From Bacteroidetes bacterium 47-18 (lineage in GTDB: Bacteria; Bacteroidota; Bacteroidia; Chitinophagales; Chitinophagaceae), in assembly GCA_001897155.1 (NCBI GenBank), contig MKSF01000029.1, forward strand, positions 1-64,000: 64,000 nucleotides of DNA. The letters are read 5' to 3'. Within the stretch, counting starts at the first letter, position 1, and each line of letters begins with the position of its first letter. The position numbers and the translations under genes are program-made. A model generated the notes under the pieces. It was not told where the DNA came from. It did no database searches and saw nothing but the letters and a program-made list of their open reading frames with translations. Positions 31,935 to 42,257 of this stretch are shown in pieces.

Positions 31935-32336
31935 ATGATTTACATTACCGGGAGTTGTCTTCCTGCGTGCATATTGCTGTCATTGCTCTTACTGGCAGGA
32001 TGGTTGCAGCCGTATCATGTCACAGCCACCACTCCCGACGGTGATACATTTACAGTCAGGTTCATAGACGGAACAGCCGCCATGACACCAGACGACAGTA
32101 TGCAGTTTTATACGTTTATAAATAATTACGGGAGTGATACGACTATGGAGCTGTTATTATTCCAGAATATGAAACTAAGCTGCTGGGGTAAGCCGGAAGC
32201 ACCCTATCTGACTAAAAGAAATGCCTTTGTTTTCCAGGCTGTTCTTAACAGGAGCAGATGGAACCTGATATCTGCTACCATGCCCACAGGTGAAAGTAAA
32301 TTGGTTTGGATAAGACAGGAAGATGAAAATTTTTGA
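31935..32336 (+). CDS. small membrane-anchored protein, unknown
   Basis: The frame opens at a TTG (31917), but the ATG at 31935 precedes a hydrophobic segment (CLPACILLSLLLLAGWL) that is either a signal peptide or an anchor. The remaining 110 residues have a beta-rich look (TFTVRFIDGTAAMTPDD, TTMELLLFQNMKL). No family recognised. It sits 64 bp upstream of icmF in the same direction. Confidence 0.55.
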   Translation: MIYITGSCLPACILLSLLLLAGWLQPYHVTATTPDGDTFTVRFIDGTAAMTPDDSMQFYTFINNYGSDTTMELLLFQNMKLSCWGKPEAPYLTKRNAFVFQAVLNRSRWNLISATMPTGESKLVWIRQEDENF

Positions 32337-32399
32337 CTACCCGGAACACCATATATTTCAGTACAACGATCATAACTAACTATACTTTAAATATTACCT

Positions 32400-35300
32400 A
32401 TGTCATTTCAACCTCAAAACAAAATCAGAGTTGTAACCGCAGCATCTTTATTTGACGGACATGATGCCGCCATTAATATTATGCGCCGCATTATGCAGGC
32501 CAATGGTGCGGAGATCATACACTTAGGTCACGACAGGAGTGTGCAGGAAGTGGTGGATTGCGCTATCCAGGAGGATGCCAACGCCATTGCTATGACCTCC
32601 TACCAGGGCGGTCACGTGGAGTACCTGAAGTATATGTACGACCTGCTGCAGGAAAAAGGTTGCGGGCATATCAAAATATTTGCCGGCGGCGGCGGTGTGA
32701 TCCTGCCGGACGAGATCGCGGAACTGGAGGCTTATGGCATCACGAAAATTTATTCTCCCGATGATGGCCGCGCAATGGGCCTGGAGGGTATGATCATAGA
32801 CCTGCTGCAAAAGTCGGATTTTCCTACCGGCAATAACCTGACCACTGAGATTGAGGATATCAGGAATAAGAATCCCAAGGATATCGGCCACCTGATCTCT
32901 GCCGTGGAGAATTACGGTGATGCCCCGGCTACCATACAGATGATGCAGCAGGTGAAGGAACTGGCTGCGGCTTCCAAAACCCCTGTGCTGGGTATTACCG
33001 GTACGGGCGGTTCCGGTAAGTCCTCCACGGTGGACGAGATCGTACGCCGTTTCCTGCTGGATTTCCCGGATAAGACGATCGGCATCGTGTCGGTGGACCC
33101 GTCCAAACGTAAGACAGGCGGTGCGCTGCTGGGCGACAGGATCCGGATGAACGCCATCCGCAACGAGCGGGTGTATATGCGTTCTATGGCCACCCGCCAG
33201 AGCAATCTCGCGGTATCGAAGTATATTGACGATGCCGTGCAGATCCTGAAAGCAGCCGATTATGACCTGGTGATCCTGGAAACCTCCGGTATCGGCCAGT
33301 CAGACACCCAGATCACGGATTATTGTGATGTGAGTATGTATATCATGACACCGGAGTACGGTGCCGCTACCCAGTTGGAGAAGATCGACATGCTGGATTT
33401 CGCGGATATCGTTGCGGTGAACAAGTTTGATAAACGCGGCGCCCAGGATGCCCTGCGGGACGTAAAGAAACAGTACCAGCGCAACCACAATTTGTGGGAT
33501 AAGGACCCCGAGACGATGCCTATCTACGGCTCTATCGCTTCGCAGTTCAACGACCCGGGAACCAACGCGCTGTACCGTGCGCTGATGGATACCATCGTAG
33601 CCAAGACCGGCGCAGACCTGGTATCCGGGTTCCAGGCTACCGATGAGCAGAGCGAGAAGATCTATATCATTCCTCCCGCCCGTACCCGTTACCTCTCCGA
33701 GATAGCGGAAAACAACAGGAGCTATAACCAGAAAGCCACCGACCAGGCAGAAGTGGCCCAGAAATTATACGGCATCCATAAGACTATGGATACGATCCGG
33801 GAGGCTGCCATTGAAGATAAGGACCGCCTGCTGAAAGAGCTGCAGGAAGTCTATCATAAGGTGAGCCTGGACCTGGATCCTAAAAACCTGGAAACCCTGA
33901 AAAGCTGGGAAGCCAAGAAGGCCAATTACCAGAATGAATATTATGAGTTCAAGGTTCGTGATAAGATTTTGAAGATCCAAACGCATACCGCATCCCTATC
34001 GCATACGCAGGTGCCGAAAGTGGCCGTGCCTAAGTTCGAGGCCTGGGGCGAGATCCTGAAATGGTGCCTGACCGAGAATTTTCCCGGTGAGTTCCCTTAC
34101 GCTGCGGGTATCTATCCTTTCAAGCGCGAAGGTGAGGACCCTACGCGTATGTTTGCGGGAGAAGGCGGCCCTGAGCGTACCAACAAGCGTTTTCACTATG
34201 TATCCAAAGGCCTGCCTGCCGCCCGCCTGAGCACGGCGTTCGATTCGGTAACGCTTTACGGGCAGGATCCTGACCACCGCCCGGATATCTACGGTAAGAT
34301 CGGTAACTCCGGCGTATCTGTTCCTACCCTGGATGACGCCAAGAAATTATATTCCGGCTTTGACCTGGCAGATCCCAAGACCTCGGTATCTATGACCATC
34401 AACGGCCCGGCCCCAACGATCACGGCATTTTTTATGAATGCCGCCATTGATCAGCAATGTGAGAAGTATATACGTGAAAACGGCCTGGAAGCGGAGGTAA
34501 ATGCTAAGATCGATGCTATTTATAAAGAAAAAGGTATTCCCCGCCCCTATTATTCCGCAAATGTGGGTATCGGCAAAGCTGCAGAAGGGCAGACCACATC
34601 CCTGCCGGAAGGTAATAACGGCCTCGGCCTGATGCTGCTGGGTGTGACCGGCGACCAGGTGCTGCCAGCCGAAGTATATGCCGATATCAGGGAGAAAACG
34701 CTGAAAGCGGTACGCGGTACAGTACAGGCGGATATCCTGAAGGAAGACCAGGCACAGAATACTTGTATTTATTCCACCGAGTTTTCCCTGAGAGTGATGG
34801 GTGACGTGCAGCAGTACTTTATTGATAAAGGAGTACGTAATTTTTATTCCGTATCCATCTCCGGCTACCATATAGCGGAAGCCGGCGCCAACCCGATCTC
34901 ACAGTTGGCCTTTACGCTGTCCAACGGTTTTACATTCGTGGAATACTACCTGAGCCGCGGCATGAAGATAGATGACTTCGCACCTAACCTGTCCTTCTTC
35001 TTCTCCAACGGTATTGATCCGGAATACGCAGTGATAGGACGTGTGGCCAGGAGGATCTGGGCGAAGGCGATGAAGAATAAGTATGGTGGTAACGAAAGGT
35101 CCCAGATGCTGAAATACCATATCCAGACATCCGGCCGCTCCCTGCACGCCCAGGAGATCGATTTTAATGATATCCGTACTACCCTGCAGGCTTTGTACGC
35201 CATTTACGATAACTGTAATTCCCTGCATACCAACGCATACGACGAAGCCATCACCACGCCTACGGAAGAGTCCGTGCGCAGGGCTATGGCCATCCAGCTC

Positions 35301-35813
35301 ATCATCAATAAAGAGCTGGGTCTTGCCAAGAATGAGAACCCGCTGCAGGGCTCGTTCATCATCGAGGAGCTGACGGACCTGGTAGAGGAAGCCGTATATG
35401 CGGAATTTGACAAGATCACAGAGCGCGGTGGTGTACTGGGCGCTATGGAGACGATGTACCAGCGCGGTAAGATACAGGAAGAATCTTTGTATTATGAGAC
35501 CTTAAAGCATACCGGTGAATTCCCGATCATCGGGGTGAATACCTTCCTCAGCTCTACGGGTTCCAAGACTGTTATTCCGGCGGAGGTGATCCGTTCCACA
35601 ACGGAAGAGAAAGAATTCCAGATCGAGAATGTGCACAATCTCTGGAAAAAGAATGAAGTGAAAGGTCCTGAAATGCTGCGCCGTTTACAGGAAGTCGCTA
35701 TCAGGAATGGTAATATCTTTGAGGAATTAATGGAAACGGTGAAGTACTGTTCCCTTGGGCAGATCACCCAGGCACTGTTTGCCGTGGGCGGCCAGTACCG
35801 CAGGAATATGTAA
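32400..35813 (+). CDS. icmF: fused isobutyryl-CoA mutase (IcmF)
   Basis: The 1137-residue protein has the IcmF domain order: a B12-binding domain with the axial-His motif DGHDAA (His21) and FAGGGGVI; a MeaI-type G-protein chaperone domain with Walker [10 protein letters not shown] (residues 201-209), the switch [18 protein letters not shown] and NKFDKRG; a linker; and the acyl-CoA mutase TIM barrel ([51 protein letters not shown]). It interconverts isobutyryl-CoA and n-butyryl-CoA using adenosylcobalamin, with the G domain protecting and loading the cofactor. Length fits the family (about 1,090). Confidence 0.93.
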   Translation: MSFQPQNKIRVVTAASLFDGHDAAINIMRRIMQANGAEIIHLGHDRSVQEVVDCAIQEDANAIAMTSYQGGHVEYLKYMYDLLQEKGCGHIKIFAGGGGVILPDEIAELEAYGITKIYSPDDGRAMGLEGMIIDLLQKSDFPTGNNLTTEIEDIRNKNPKDIGHLISAVENYGDAPATIQMMQQVKELAAASKTPVLGITGTGGSGKSSTVDEIVRRFLLDFPDKTIGIVSVDPSKRKTGGALLGDRIRMNAIRNERVYMRSMATRQSNLAVSKYIDDAVQILKAADYDLVILETSGIGQSDTQITDYCDVSMYIMTPEYGAATQLEKIDMLDFADIVAVNKFDKRGAQDALRDVKKQYQRNHNLWDKDPETMPIYGSIASQFNDPGTNALYRALMDTIVAKTGADLVSGFQATDEQSEKIYIIPPARTRYLSEIAENNRSYNQKATDQAEVAQKLYGIHKTMDTIREAAIEDKDRLLKELQEVYHKVSLDLDPKNLETLKSWEAKKANYQNEYYEFKVRDKILKIQTHTASLSHTQVPKVAVPKFEAWGEILKWCLTENFPGEFPYAAGIYPFKREGEDPTRMFAGEGGPERTNKRFHYVSKGLPAARLSTAFDSVTLYGQDPDHRPDIYGKIGNSGVSVPTLDDAKKLYSGFDLADPKTSVSMTINGPAPTITAFFMNAAIDQQCEKYIRENGLEAEVNAKIDAIYKEKGIPRPYYSANVGIGKAAEGQTTSLPEGNNGLGLMLLGVTGDQVLPAEVYADIREKTLKAVRGTVQADILKEDQAQNTCIYSTEFSLRVMGDVQQYFIDKGVRNFYSVSISGYHIAEAGANPISQLAFTLSNGFTFVEYYLSRGMKIDDFAPNLSFFFSNGIDPEYAVIGRVARRIWAKAMKNKYGGNERSQMLKYHIQTSGRSLHAQEIDFNDIRTTLQALYAIYDNCNSLHTNAYDEAITTPTEESVRRAMAIQLIINKELGLAKNENPLQGSFIIEELTDLVEEAVYAEFDKITERGGVLGAMETMYQRGKIQEESLYYETLKHTGEFPIIGVNTFLSSTGSKTVIPAEVIRSTTEEKEFQIENVHNLWKKNEVKGPEMLRRLQEVAIRNGNIFEELMETVKYCSLGQITQALFAVGGQYRRNM

Positions 35814-36164
35814 GGCCGGTCCGCAGGTTATAACAATACCTATAACTATCGTAATGCGAATCGGAAGGTTGGCATTATTGTTATATCACCTTTCCGTACA
35901 GGAGTATTTCCGGATGCGCACGGTGTTACAGTGATTGTTTACCCTTCGACAGGCTCAGGGTGACACGTAAGCTCTGTTGTCATGCTGGGCCTGTCGAAGC
36001 CTTGTGAATGACACCGGGCTGTTCCATACTATTCCAAAGGCAATGGATTATCAATATTTTAGGTTATTTTTGAGAGATGCCCACAGGATATATGACGTTG
36101 GTGCAACGGGGATAATCGGCAACTGAAGGTTCCCCGACCGGCTTCCGGTGTTTTTATTGAAGTA
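35814..36164. repeat. intergenic region with one REP-like element
   Basis: At 35942-36001, CCCTTCGACAGGCTCAGGGT and a reverse-oriented CTGGGCCTGTCGAAGCC form the inverted pair of the window's REP-like family. TATAACAATA/TATTGTTATA near 35829 and 35878 is another inverted repeat after icmF. No gene seen. Confidence 0.6.
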
Positions 36165-36203
36165 GTGGTAATCGCGGATTGTAAAAAAGGCTTCTTAACC
36201 AAT

Positions 36204-36740
36204 ATGAATATTATGAAAAACACAGCGTACATTTTACTAGTATTTTTATTATCAGTATTGACCAACAACCTGCAGGCCCAGAGCTACCCGCTTATCAATA
36301 AGGAGCTGCTGTTTAATCTGATCGATGCCGATGACCAGCATGACTTTTTTACCGTTTTTATATTTACCAACGGCTGTATCGGAGGAAAATATATCAACGC
36401 TATTGAAAACGAACTGGACAGCATAACCAACGGAAAAACAAAATTCATTCTGGCACAGTCCAGCAGAGGTAAAGACAGGGGTGATGAATTAGAAAAAGCC
36501 ATTACAGCCTTTAAGTTAAATAAAGATGATATATACCTCATTGATGATTCGAAATATAAAGTAAGCAGTAAGGATTCCCGGAAGCAGGGCATGTTATTCC
36601 GGGATGACCTCTGCTATGAATGCAAATTCATGACAATAGGGACTGTATATAAATTAGTATTTGATAAAAACAAGACCTTATTGTATCATGGTTTCATGTT
36701 CGATATGAAACAAGTGGCAGCAATACTGAGCTGTAAGTAA
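36204..36740 (+). CDS. small exported protein, thioredoxin-like fold suspected
   Basis: ATG codons at 36204 and 36213 both precede a signal peptide (MKNTAYILLVFLLSVLTNNLQAQ). The mature part reads FTVFIFTNGCIGGKYI, where a strand followed by a Cys recalls a degenerate thioredoxin active site, and later CYECKF. No family is certain. A GTG at 36165 would add an unlikely basic extension. It stands between two REP-like elements. Confidence 0.6.
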   Translation: MNIMKNTAYILLVFLLSVLTNNLQAQSYPLINKELLFNLIDADDQHDFFTVFIFTNGCIGGKYINAIENELDSITNGKTKFILAQSSRGKDRGDELEKAITAFKLNKDDIYLIDDSKYKVSSKDSRKQGMLFRDDLCYECKFMTIGTVYKLVFDKNKTLLYHGFMFDMKQVAAILSCK

Positions 36741-36798
36741 TTGAGTTATCAAGCTGAGCTCCATCGAAGCCTTATATTACCGAGAGTCATTAAATTAC

Positions 36799-36855
36799 CT
36801 TTCGACAAGCTCAATATGATAATCCCCGTAATTGTCATGCTGAGCCTGTCGGAGG
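36799..36855. repeat. REP-like element
   Basis: TTTCGACAAGCTCAATATGA paired with ATGCTGAGCCTGTCGGAGG in inverted orientation, the same family as at 35942 and 37755. Confidence 0.65.
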
Positions 36856-37009
36856 TTTCCCCTAAAACCGGCTTTTCTATATTATCCCGCTATACAATAC
36901 CTGCGGTATTAAATAATGATAAATAGTTTGCCGGGTACCAGGTATCATCAAAAACTAAACTATTTTTAAACCGCGAAAATTTTAAGGGTGTTATAACAGT
37001 CGTTCACTG

Positions 37010-37017
37010 TACATTTG
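37010..37017 (+). promoter_or_regulatory. predicted -7 element of the barrel-protein gene
   Basis: TACATTTG, a perfect TAnnTTTG, 35 bp before the ATG at 37052. Confidence 0.45.
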
Positions 37018-37051
37018 TGTTATAGTATTTAATAACCAATACTCAAAGTAT

Positions 37052-37681
37052 ATGAAAACCAATTCTATGTTCGGGAAAATAGCGGGTATCATTGCCCTGT
37101 TGAGCCTGTGGACGGCTCCGTCTTTTTCACAATCCAAATTTGAGCTCGGCCTGTTTGGCGACTATATGTACCTGGGCCAGTACACCAAATCCGGGAAAGC
37201 AAGTTCCGGTAATGCTTATGAGATAGCGCAGCCGCCGCTGAGCGTTGGTGCGTATGCCAACCTGTATATCACCCCTGCCTTCGGGCTGCATTTCGGTATC
37301 CAGTATATTTCAGCTTCGAATGGAACCTATCATTACAAATTGAGCGTACCTCCATTCACAGAACAGCAATACGTGTATGATTACAGCGCGATCAAGATCC
37401 CGGTAGGTATTACCGGAGACCTTACCGGGTGGATCTATTATCATGCCGGTGTGAATTTCCATATCGACCAGTCGAAAGTCAGGAGCTATAATGATAATGT
37501 ACGCCGCGTGAACGGTATGGGCTTGCACGGCGAACTGGGGCTGCACCGGTCTCTGGCGAAAGGACTCGTAAAGGTACGGCTGGGTCTGAACGCACAGAAT
37601 GAGAACCTGGTGTCTTTTGAAGACGCGGTGGACGATATTTATAATGTCGGCGTCCGTTTAAGAGTAGGTTTAAGACTATAA
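37052..37681 (+). CDS. outer-membrane beta-barrel protein
   Basis: After a signal peptide (ending APSFSQS) the 209-residue protein shows alternating aromatic/hydrophobic strands (FELGLFGDYMYLG, PLSVGAYANLYITPAFGLHFGIQYIS, IKIPVGITGDLTGWIYYHAGVNF, GLHGELGLHRSL) and ends in VRLRVGLRL, a typical last strand of small barrels recognised by BamA. Eight to ten strands fit an OmpA/OmpW-size porin-like barrel. Function unknown. Confidence 0.8.
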   Translation: MKTNSMFGKIAGIIALLSLWTAPSFSQSKFELGLFGDYMYLGQYTKSGKASSGNAYEIAQPPLSVGAYANLYITPAFGLHFGIQYISASNGTYHYKLSVPPFTEQQYVYDYSAIKIPVGITGDLTGWIYYHAGVNFHIDQSKVRSYNDNVRRVNGMGLHGELGLHRSLAKGLVKVRLGLNAQNENLVSFEDAVDDIYNVGVRLRVGLRL

Positions 37682-37754
37682 TCATCGGAGTATATTGACT
37701 GATAAGCAAGGGCAGGAGTTTTACTTTTGCCCTTTTGCTATTGCCGTGGTATTA

Positions 37755-37936
37755 CCCTTCGACAAGCTCAGGGTGACAATTGCCCTTATTGTCATGCTGA
37801 GCCTGTCGAAGCATATACTTCTTTCCTTACGCTGCGCTCCGTTTGGAATAACCTTTACTATTTACTGGATTACACATCCCATCATCATTTCGAGCGCAAT
37901 GAAATGGAGCCGGGAAATCTCTGTTGTGGAGGATGG
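37755..37936. repeat. single copy of the 270-bp REP-like unit
   Basis: It contains CCCTTCGACAAGCTCAGGGT, then ATGCTGAGCCTGTCGAAGC, TATACTTCTTT, TCATTTCGAGCG and GGGAAATCTCTG in the same order as the tandem units at 41-42 kb. Confidence 0.7.
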
Positions 37937-38097
37937 AACACCCACCAGGTCAGGTGTATTAATTCTGCTCTTCACAAGCTTAGGGCCACAAAATGCCACA
38001 GGTATCAGGCTAAGCTCTGTCAAAACCCCTATCAAGCACATTCTGGCAGACCAATGTGACACCATAGGCTTCCTCTGAGGCTGTCGGAGCTTTTTGC

Positions 38098-38105
38098 TAC
38101 CTTTG
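38098..38105 (+). promoter_or_regulatory. -7 element of miaA
   Basis: TACCTTTG, a perfect TAnnTTTG, ends five bases before the miaA ATG (38111), predicting a leaderless or near-leaderless mRNA. Confidence 0.55.
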
Positions 38106-38110
38106 CGGAT

Positions 38111-39037
38111 ATGCATTCCAAATTCCTGATCGTAGTGGCCGGACCTACGGCTGTGGGCAAGACCTCCCTGTCTGTTGAGCTGGCCCGGTATTATGATACC
38201 GCGGTATTGTCCGCCGATTCCCGGCAGTGCTATAAAGAGCTGCCGGTCGGTACTGCGCAACCCGCTATGGAGGAACGTAAAGGTATCCCCCACTATTTTA
38301 TAGGGTCTCATAGCATCTTTGACGATATGAATGCAGGAAGTTATGAAACCTATGCCTTACAGGTGCTGGAAGAATTGTTCCGGGAAAAGGATATTGTCAT
38401 TGTCTGCGGTGGTACGGGGCTGTATATAGACGCGCTTACCAAGGGGATAGATGCCATGCCGCCGGTCGATAAAGCCATTGAGGCGGAAGTGCGGCAACTG
38501 TATGAAAAGAACGGGCTGGCCTGGCTGCAGGAAGCCTGCGCTATGGAAGATCCCCAATTCTGGGCTGTGGCCGAACGCCGGAATCCCGTCCGGCTGCTCC
38601 GGGCACTGACCTTTATGAGGACCCACCATACTTCTATCATTCATTTCAGGAAAGGCAAATCTCAGGAAAGGCCTTTTCGTACCATTAAAATTGCATTGGA
38701 GCTGCCTCGTCTTTTACTATACGACCGTATCAACCGGCGGGTGGATGCTATGCTGGAGCAGGGTCTCCTGGAAGAGGTCGCTGCCCTTTTCCCCTACCGC
38801 CACCTGAAAAGCCTGTCCACGGTAGGATATAGCGAGTTTTATGCCTATGACCACTGGCCGCTGCATCCGGAAGAGCTTCAACAGGCGATCGATAAAGTAA
38901 AGCAGCACAGCCGTAATTATGCCAAACGGCAATTGACCTGGTTCAGGAAGGACCCGGAATATCATTGGTTTGCCCCGGATGATCTCGCGGGCATCATAGC
39001 TTATACAGCACAGTGTATAACGCGGGATAATGCCTGA
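38111..39037 (+). CDS. miaA: tRNA dimethylallyltransferase
   Basis: P-loop GPTAVGKTSL (residues 11-20), SADSRQCYKELPVGTAQP, the IPHYFIGSH element, GGTGLYIDAL and the C-terminal KQHSRNYAKRQLTWFRK are all MiaA landmarks. The enzyme adds a dimethylallyl group from DMAPP to N6 of A37 in tRNAs reading codons that start with U. Length (308) is normal. The start is fixed by the P-loop position and by the promoter immediately upstream. Confidence 0.97.
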   Translation: MHSKFLIVVAGPTAVGKTSLSVELARYYDTAVLSADSRQCYKELPVGTAQPAMEERKGIPHYFIGSHSIFDDMNAGSYETYALQVLEELFREKDIVIVCGGTGLYIDALTKGIDAMPPVDKAIEAEVRQLYEKNGLAWLQEACAMEDPQFWAVAERRNPVRLLRALTFMRTHHTSIIHFRKGKSQERPFRTIKIALELPRLLLYDRINRRVDAMLEQGLLEEVAALFPYRHLKSLSTVGYSEFYAYDHWPLHPEELQQAIDKVKQHSRNYAKRQLTWFRKDPEYHWFAPDDLAGIIAYTAQCITRDNA

Positions 39038-39100
39038 AAATCCGGACGGGATTAGGATACTAATAACCTAAGTTTTAACATAATATTGATGTAAAAGCCC

Positions 39101-39108
39101 TACCTTTG
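39101..39108 (+). promoter_or_regulatory. -7 element of yidC
   Basis: TACCTTTG, a perfect TAnnTTTG, 25 bp before the ATG. Confidence 0.55.
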
Positions 39109-39133
39109 CGCACAAATTTCATATAATTTATTC

Positions 39134-40984
39134 ATGGATCGTAATTCAGTCATCGGATTAATATTATTAATGCTTTTAGGAGGCGGATATATCTTCTATT
39201 CCACCTATCAGAAAAACCAGTACAACGAGTGGAGAGCTCAGCAGGTAGCGGATTCCCTGGAAAAAAACAAGCTTGTGATCGCTGAAATGGAAGCCAATGC
39301 TCCCAAAACGGCGGATACCCTTGTTCAGGATACTACACAGGTGGTGTCTGCTTTCCATGGCAAAAAAGAGATCCGGGAAGTGTCCAACGGTTTGCTGACC
39401 TTCGGTATCAGCACCAAGGGCGGTACGCCGGAATTCATCAGGCTGGATACTTTTAAAAGCTATCCCAGGAAGGCCGATAAGGACCTGTTCTTTTTTAACG
39501 ATGCGGCCAACAACCTGAATATTTCCCTGCCTACGGCTACGGGCAGCATCAATACCAACGAATTGTATTACCAGCCTGTGGTAACCGGCCTCCCGGACGG
39601 CAGCCAGCAGGTGACCATGACCGCCGAGGTGGGTAATGGCCAGAAAGTGATCTATGAATATGTGCTGCAGCCGAATTCCTATATTGTGAAATCCGGCATC
39701 AGGCTGATCGGCTTCCAGAGCGAGCTGTCCAAGGCCGGTGCTGCCCTGCCCCTGCAATGGAATGTAAAGACCGCGAGAACGGAAAAGAATGTGAATAATG
39801 AAAGGATGAGCTTCCAGGTGCATTTCGGCGAGGTGAAGGACGGTCATGATTATTATACTTTAAGGTCTACGGCCAATAAGGAGCTGAAGGATGCCATCAA
39901 GTGGTTCGGTGTCCGTTCCCAGTTTTTCCATACAACCATCATGGCAGACAACCAGTTCAGCCATGCGAGCTTTAATGGCGTGGTACCGGCTGACAATACC
40001 GATACCGGTTATGTAGCCGTCAATGCCACTCAACTGTATATGCCTGTAACTCCCAGTAATGATTTCAGTTTCGGGTACAGTTGGATCGTTTCTCCTAATG
40101 AATACAAGCTGCTCAAAACATTCGGCCATGAAATGGAAGATATGATCCAGCTCGGCCTCGGCCCCTTCACCTTCGTGAAGTATATTTCCAAGTGGTTCAT
40201 TATCCCGTTATTTGACTTCCTGAGCAAGTTCATTTCCAACGGCGGCCTGATCATTATAGTGATGACACTGGTGATCCGTTTGCTGCTGTCTTTCTTTTCT
40301 TATAAGTCATTTTTATCCCAGGCCAAAATGCGTGTGCTGAAGCCGGAGCTGGACGCTTTAAGGGCCAAGCATGAAGGCGATCAGCAACAGATGGGTATGG
40401 AGCAGATGAAGCTGTACCGTACCGCAGGTGTCAACCCTATGGGTGGCTGCCTGCCGATGCTGCTCCAGATGCCGTTCCTGCTGTCTATGTATTATTACAT
40501 GCCTACGGAGCTGTCGTTCCGTCAGCAAAGCTTCTGGTGGGCGGACGACCTTTCGGCGTATGATTCTATCCTGAACCTCGGTTTCCGCATCCCATGGTAT
40601 GGTGACCACGTATCGCTGTTTACCCTGCTGATGGCCGGTACCACGATCTTCCTGACGCTTTACAACCGTAATAATACGGCTGCTGCGGGCGGTGAGATGG
40701 CGAATAACCCCGTGATCAAGTATATGCCGTATATTATGCCGATCCTTTTCCTGGGCTGGTTCAACGGTATGGCGGCGGCACTGACGTTCTATTATACCTG
40801 CTCCAACCTGATCAGCATATTACAGCAGTTCATCATCCAGAAGTTCTTCATTGATGATAAGAAGATCCTGCAGAGGATAGAGGCGAATAAGCTAAATCCT
40901 AAGAACCAGACTTCCAAATGGCAGGACAGGCTGCAGCAGATGCAAAAGATGCAGGAAGAACGTGCAAAACAAAACAAGAAATAA
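39134..40984 (+). CDS. yidC: membrane protein insertase YidC
   Basis: The 616-residue protein has an N-terminal membrane helix (residues 5-23), a large periplasmic beta-supersandwich domain (about 60-345), and the conserved insertase domain with five membrane segments (FIIPLFDFLSKFI, IIIVMTLVIRLLLSFFSYKSF, MGGCLPMLLQMPFLLSMYYYMP, MPYIMPILFLGWFNGMAAALTFYY). The Arg of VIRLLL is the conserved positive residue in the hydrophilic groove. YidC inserts and folds inner-membrane proteins with or without SecYEG. The basic tail (KMQEERAKQNKK) could bind ribosomes. Confidence 0.97.
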   Translation: MDRNSVIGLILLMLLGGGYIFYSTYQKNQYNEWRAQQVADSLEKNKLVIAEMEANAPKTADTLVQDTTQVVSAFHGKKEIREVSNGLLTFGISTKGGTPEFIRLDTFKSYPRKADKDLFFFNDAANNLNISLPTATGSINTNELYYQPVVTGLPDGSQQVTMTAEVGNGQKVIYEYVLQPNSYIVKSGIRLIGFQSELSKAGAALPLQWNVKTARTEKNVNNERMSFQVHFGEVKDGHDYYTLRSTANKELKDAIKWFGVRSQFFHTTIMADNQFSHASFNGVVPADNTDTGYVAVNATQLYMPVTPSNDFSFGYSWIVSPNEYKLLKTFGHEMEDMIQLGLGPFTFVKYISKWFIIPLFDFLSKFISNGGLIIIVMTLVIRLLLSFFSYKSFLSQAKMRVLKPELDALRAKHEGDQQQMGMEQMKLYRTAGVNPMGGCLPMLLQMPFLLSMYYYMPTELSFRQQSFWWADDLSAYDSILNLGFRIPWYGDHVSLFTLLMAGTTIFLTLYNRNNTAAAGGEMANNPVIKYMPYIMPILFLGWFNGMAAALTFYYTCSNLISILQQFIIQKFFIDDKKILQRIEANKLNPKNQTSKWQDRLQQMQKMQEERAKQNKK

Positions 40985-42180
40985 TAAATCTTCTACAAGC
41001 TCAAGGTGACACAGTATTCCGCAACTGTCAGGCTGAGCCCTGTCGAAGCCACTATCAACCACATCCCGACAGGCTCAATGTGACAATTACTCTTATTGTC
41101 ATGCTGAGCCTGTCGAAGCATATACTTCTTTACTTACACTGCCTCCAGTCGGAATACCTTTTGCTGCTTAATGGCTTACACATCCCGCTTGTCATTTCGA
41201 GCGTAATGCAATGGAGTCGGGAAATCTCTTTGTGGTGAGTAGAATAATCGCATTACTTTACCCTTCGACAAGCTCAGGGTGACACAGTACCGTAACTGTC
41301 AGGCTGAGCCCTGTCGAAGCCACTATCAACCACATTCCGACAGGCTCAATGTGACAATTACTCTTATTGTCATGCTGAGCCTGTAGAAGCATATACTTCT
41401 TTGCTTACGCTGCGCTTCGGTCGGAATGATTTTTTACTACTTGGTGGCTTAAACATCCCGTTTGTCATTTCGGGCGGAATGTAATGGAGCCGGGAAATCT
41501 CTGTTATGGTGGGTAGAATAGTCGCATTACTTTACCCTTCGACAAGCTCAGGGTGACACAGTGCTGTAGCTGTCAGGCTAAGCCAGTTGAATCCGTTATG
41601 AACCGCATTTCGACAGGCTCAATGTGACAATTACTCTTAGTTGTCATGCTGAGCCTGTCGAAGCATATACTTCTTTGCTTATGCTGCGCTTCGTTCGGAA
41701 TAATTTTTGCTGCTTAACACAGCCCGCTTGTCATTTCGAGCGGAATGTAATGGAGCCGAGAAATCTCTGTTATGGTGGGTAGAATAATCGCATTACTTTC
41801 CCCTTCGACAAGCTCAGGGTGACACAGTGCTGTAGCTGTCAGGCTGAGCCCTGTCGAAGCCACTATCAACCATATCCCGACAGGCTCAATGTGACAATTA
41901 CTCTTATTGTCATGCTGAGCCTGTCGAAGCATATACTTATTCCCTTACGCAGCGCTTCGTTCGGAATGCTTTTTTACTACTTAGTGGCTTACATCCCGTT
42001 GTCATTTCGAGCGGAATGTAATGGAGCCGAGAAATCTCTGTTATGGTGGGTAGAATAGTCGCATTACTTTACCCTTCGACAAGCTTAGGGTGACACAGTG
42101 CTGTAGCTGTCAGGCTGAGCCCTGTCGAAGCCACTATCAACCACATCCCCACAGGCTCCATGTGATAACAGGCTCCGGGG
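40985..42180. repeat. tandem array of ~270-bp REP-like units
   Basis: At least four units start at about 40987 (decayed), 41261, 41535, 41801 and 42072 (period 274, 274, 266, 271). Each has CCCTTCGACAAGCTCAGGGT, the reverse-oriented AGGCTGAGCCCTGTCGAAG, TCATGCTGAGCCTGTCGAAG, TATACTTCTTT, TCATTTCGAGCG and GGGAAATCTCTG. The units are highly similar. Several short open frames inside are not genes. Confidence 0.9.
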
Positions 42181-42184
42181 GACA

Positions 42185-42217
42185 AAAAAACCACAGCAAT
42201 ATCTGCTGTGGTTTTTA
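42185..42217. terminator. bidirectional terminator
   Basis: AAAAACCACAGCA and TGCTGTGGTTTTT form a perfect stem around ATATC, with A and T tracts on both sides. It ends the aminotransferase transcript and isolates it from the repeat array. Confidence 0.88.
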
Positions 42218-42257
42218 ATGGAAAAAATATGTATTGATCTGTATCGCCGGTAACAGT

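Noticed and set aside
40918-42058. Several 70-106-codon frames
   Set aside because: They lie in the tandem REP-like array and repeat with it; no start signals or protein features.
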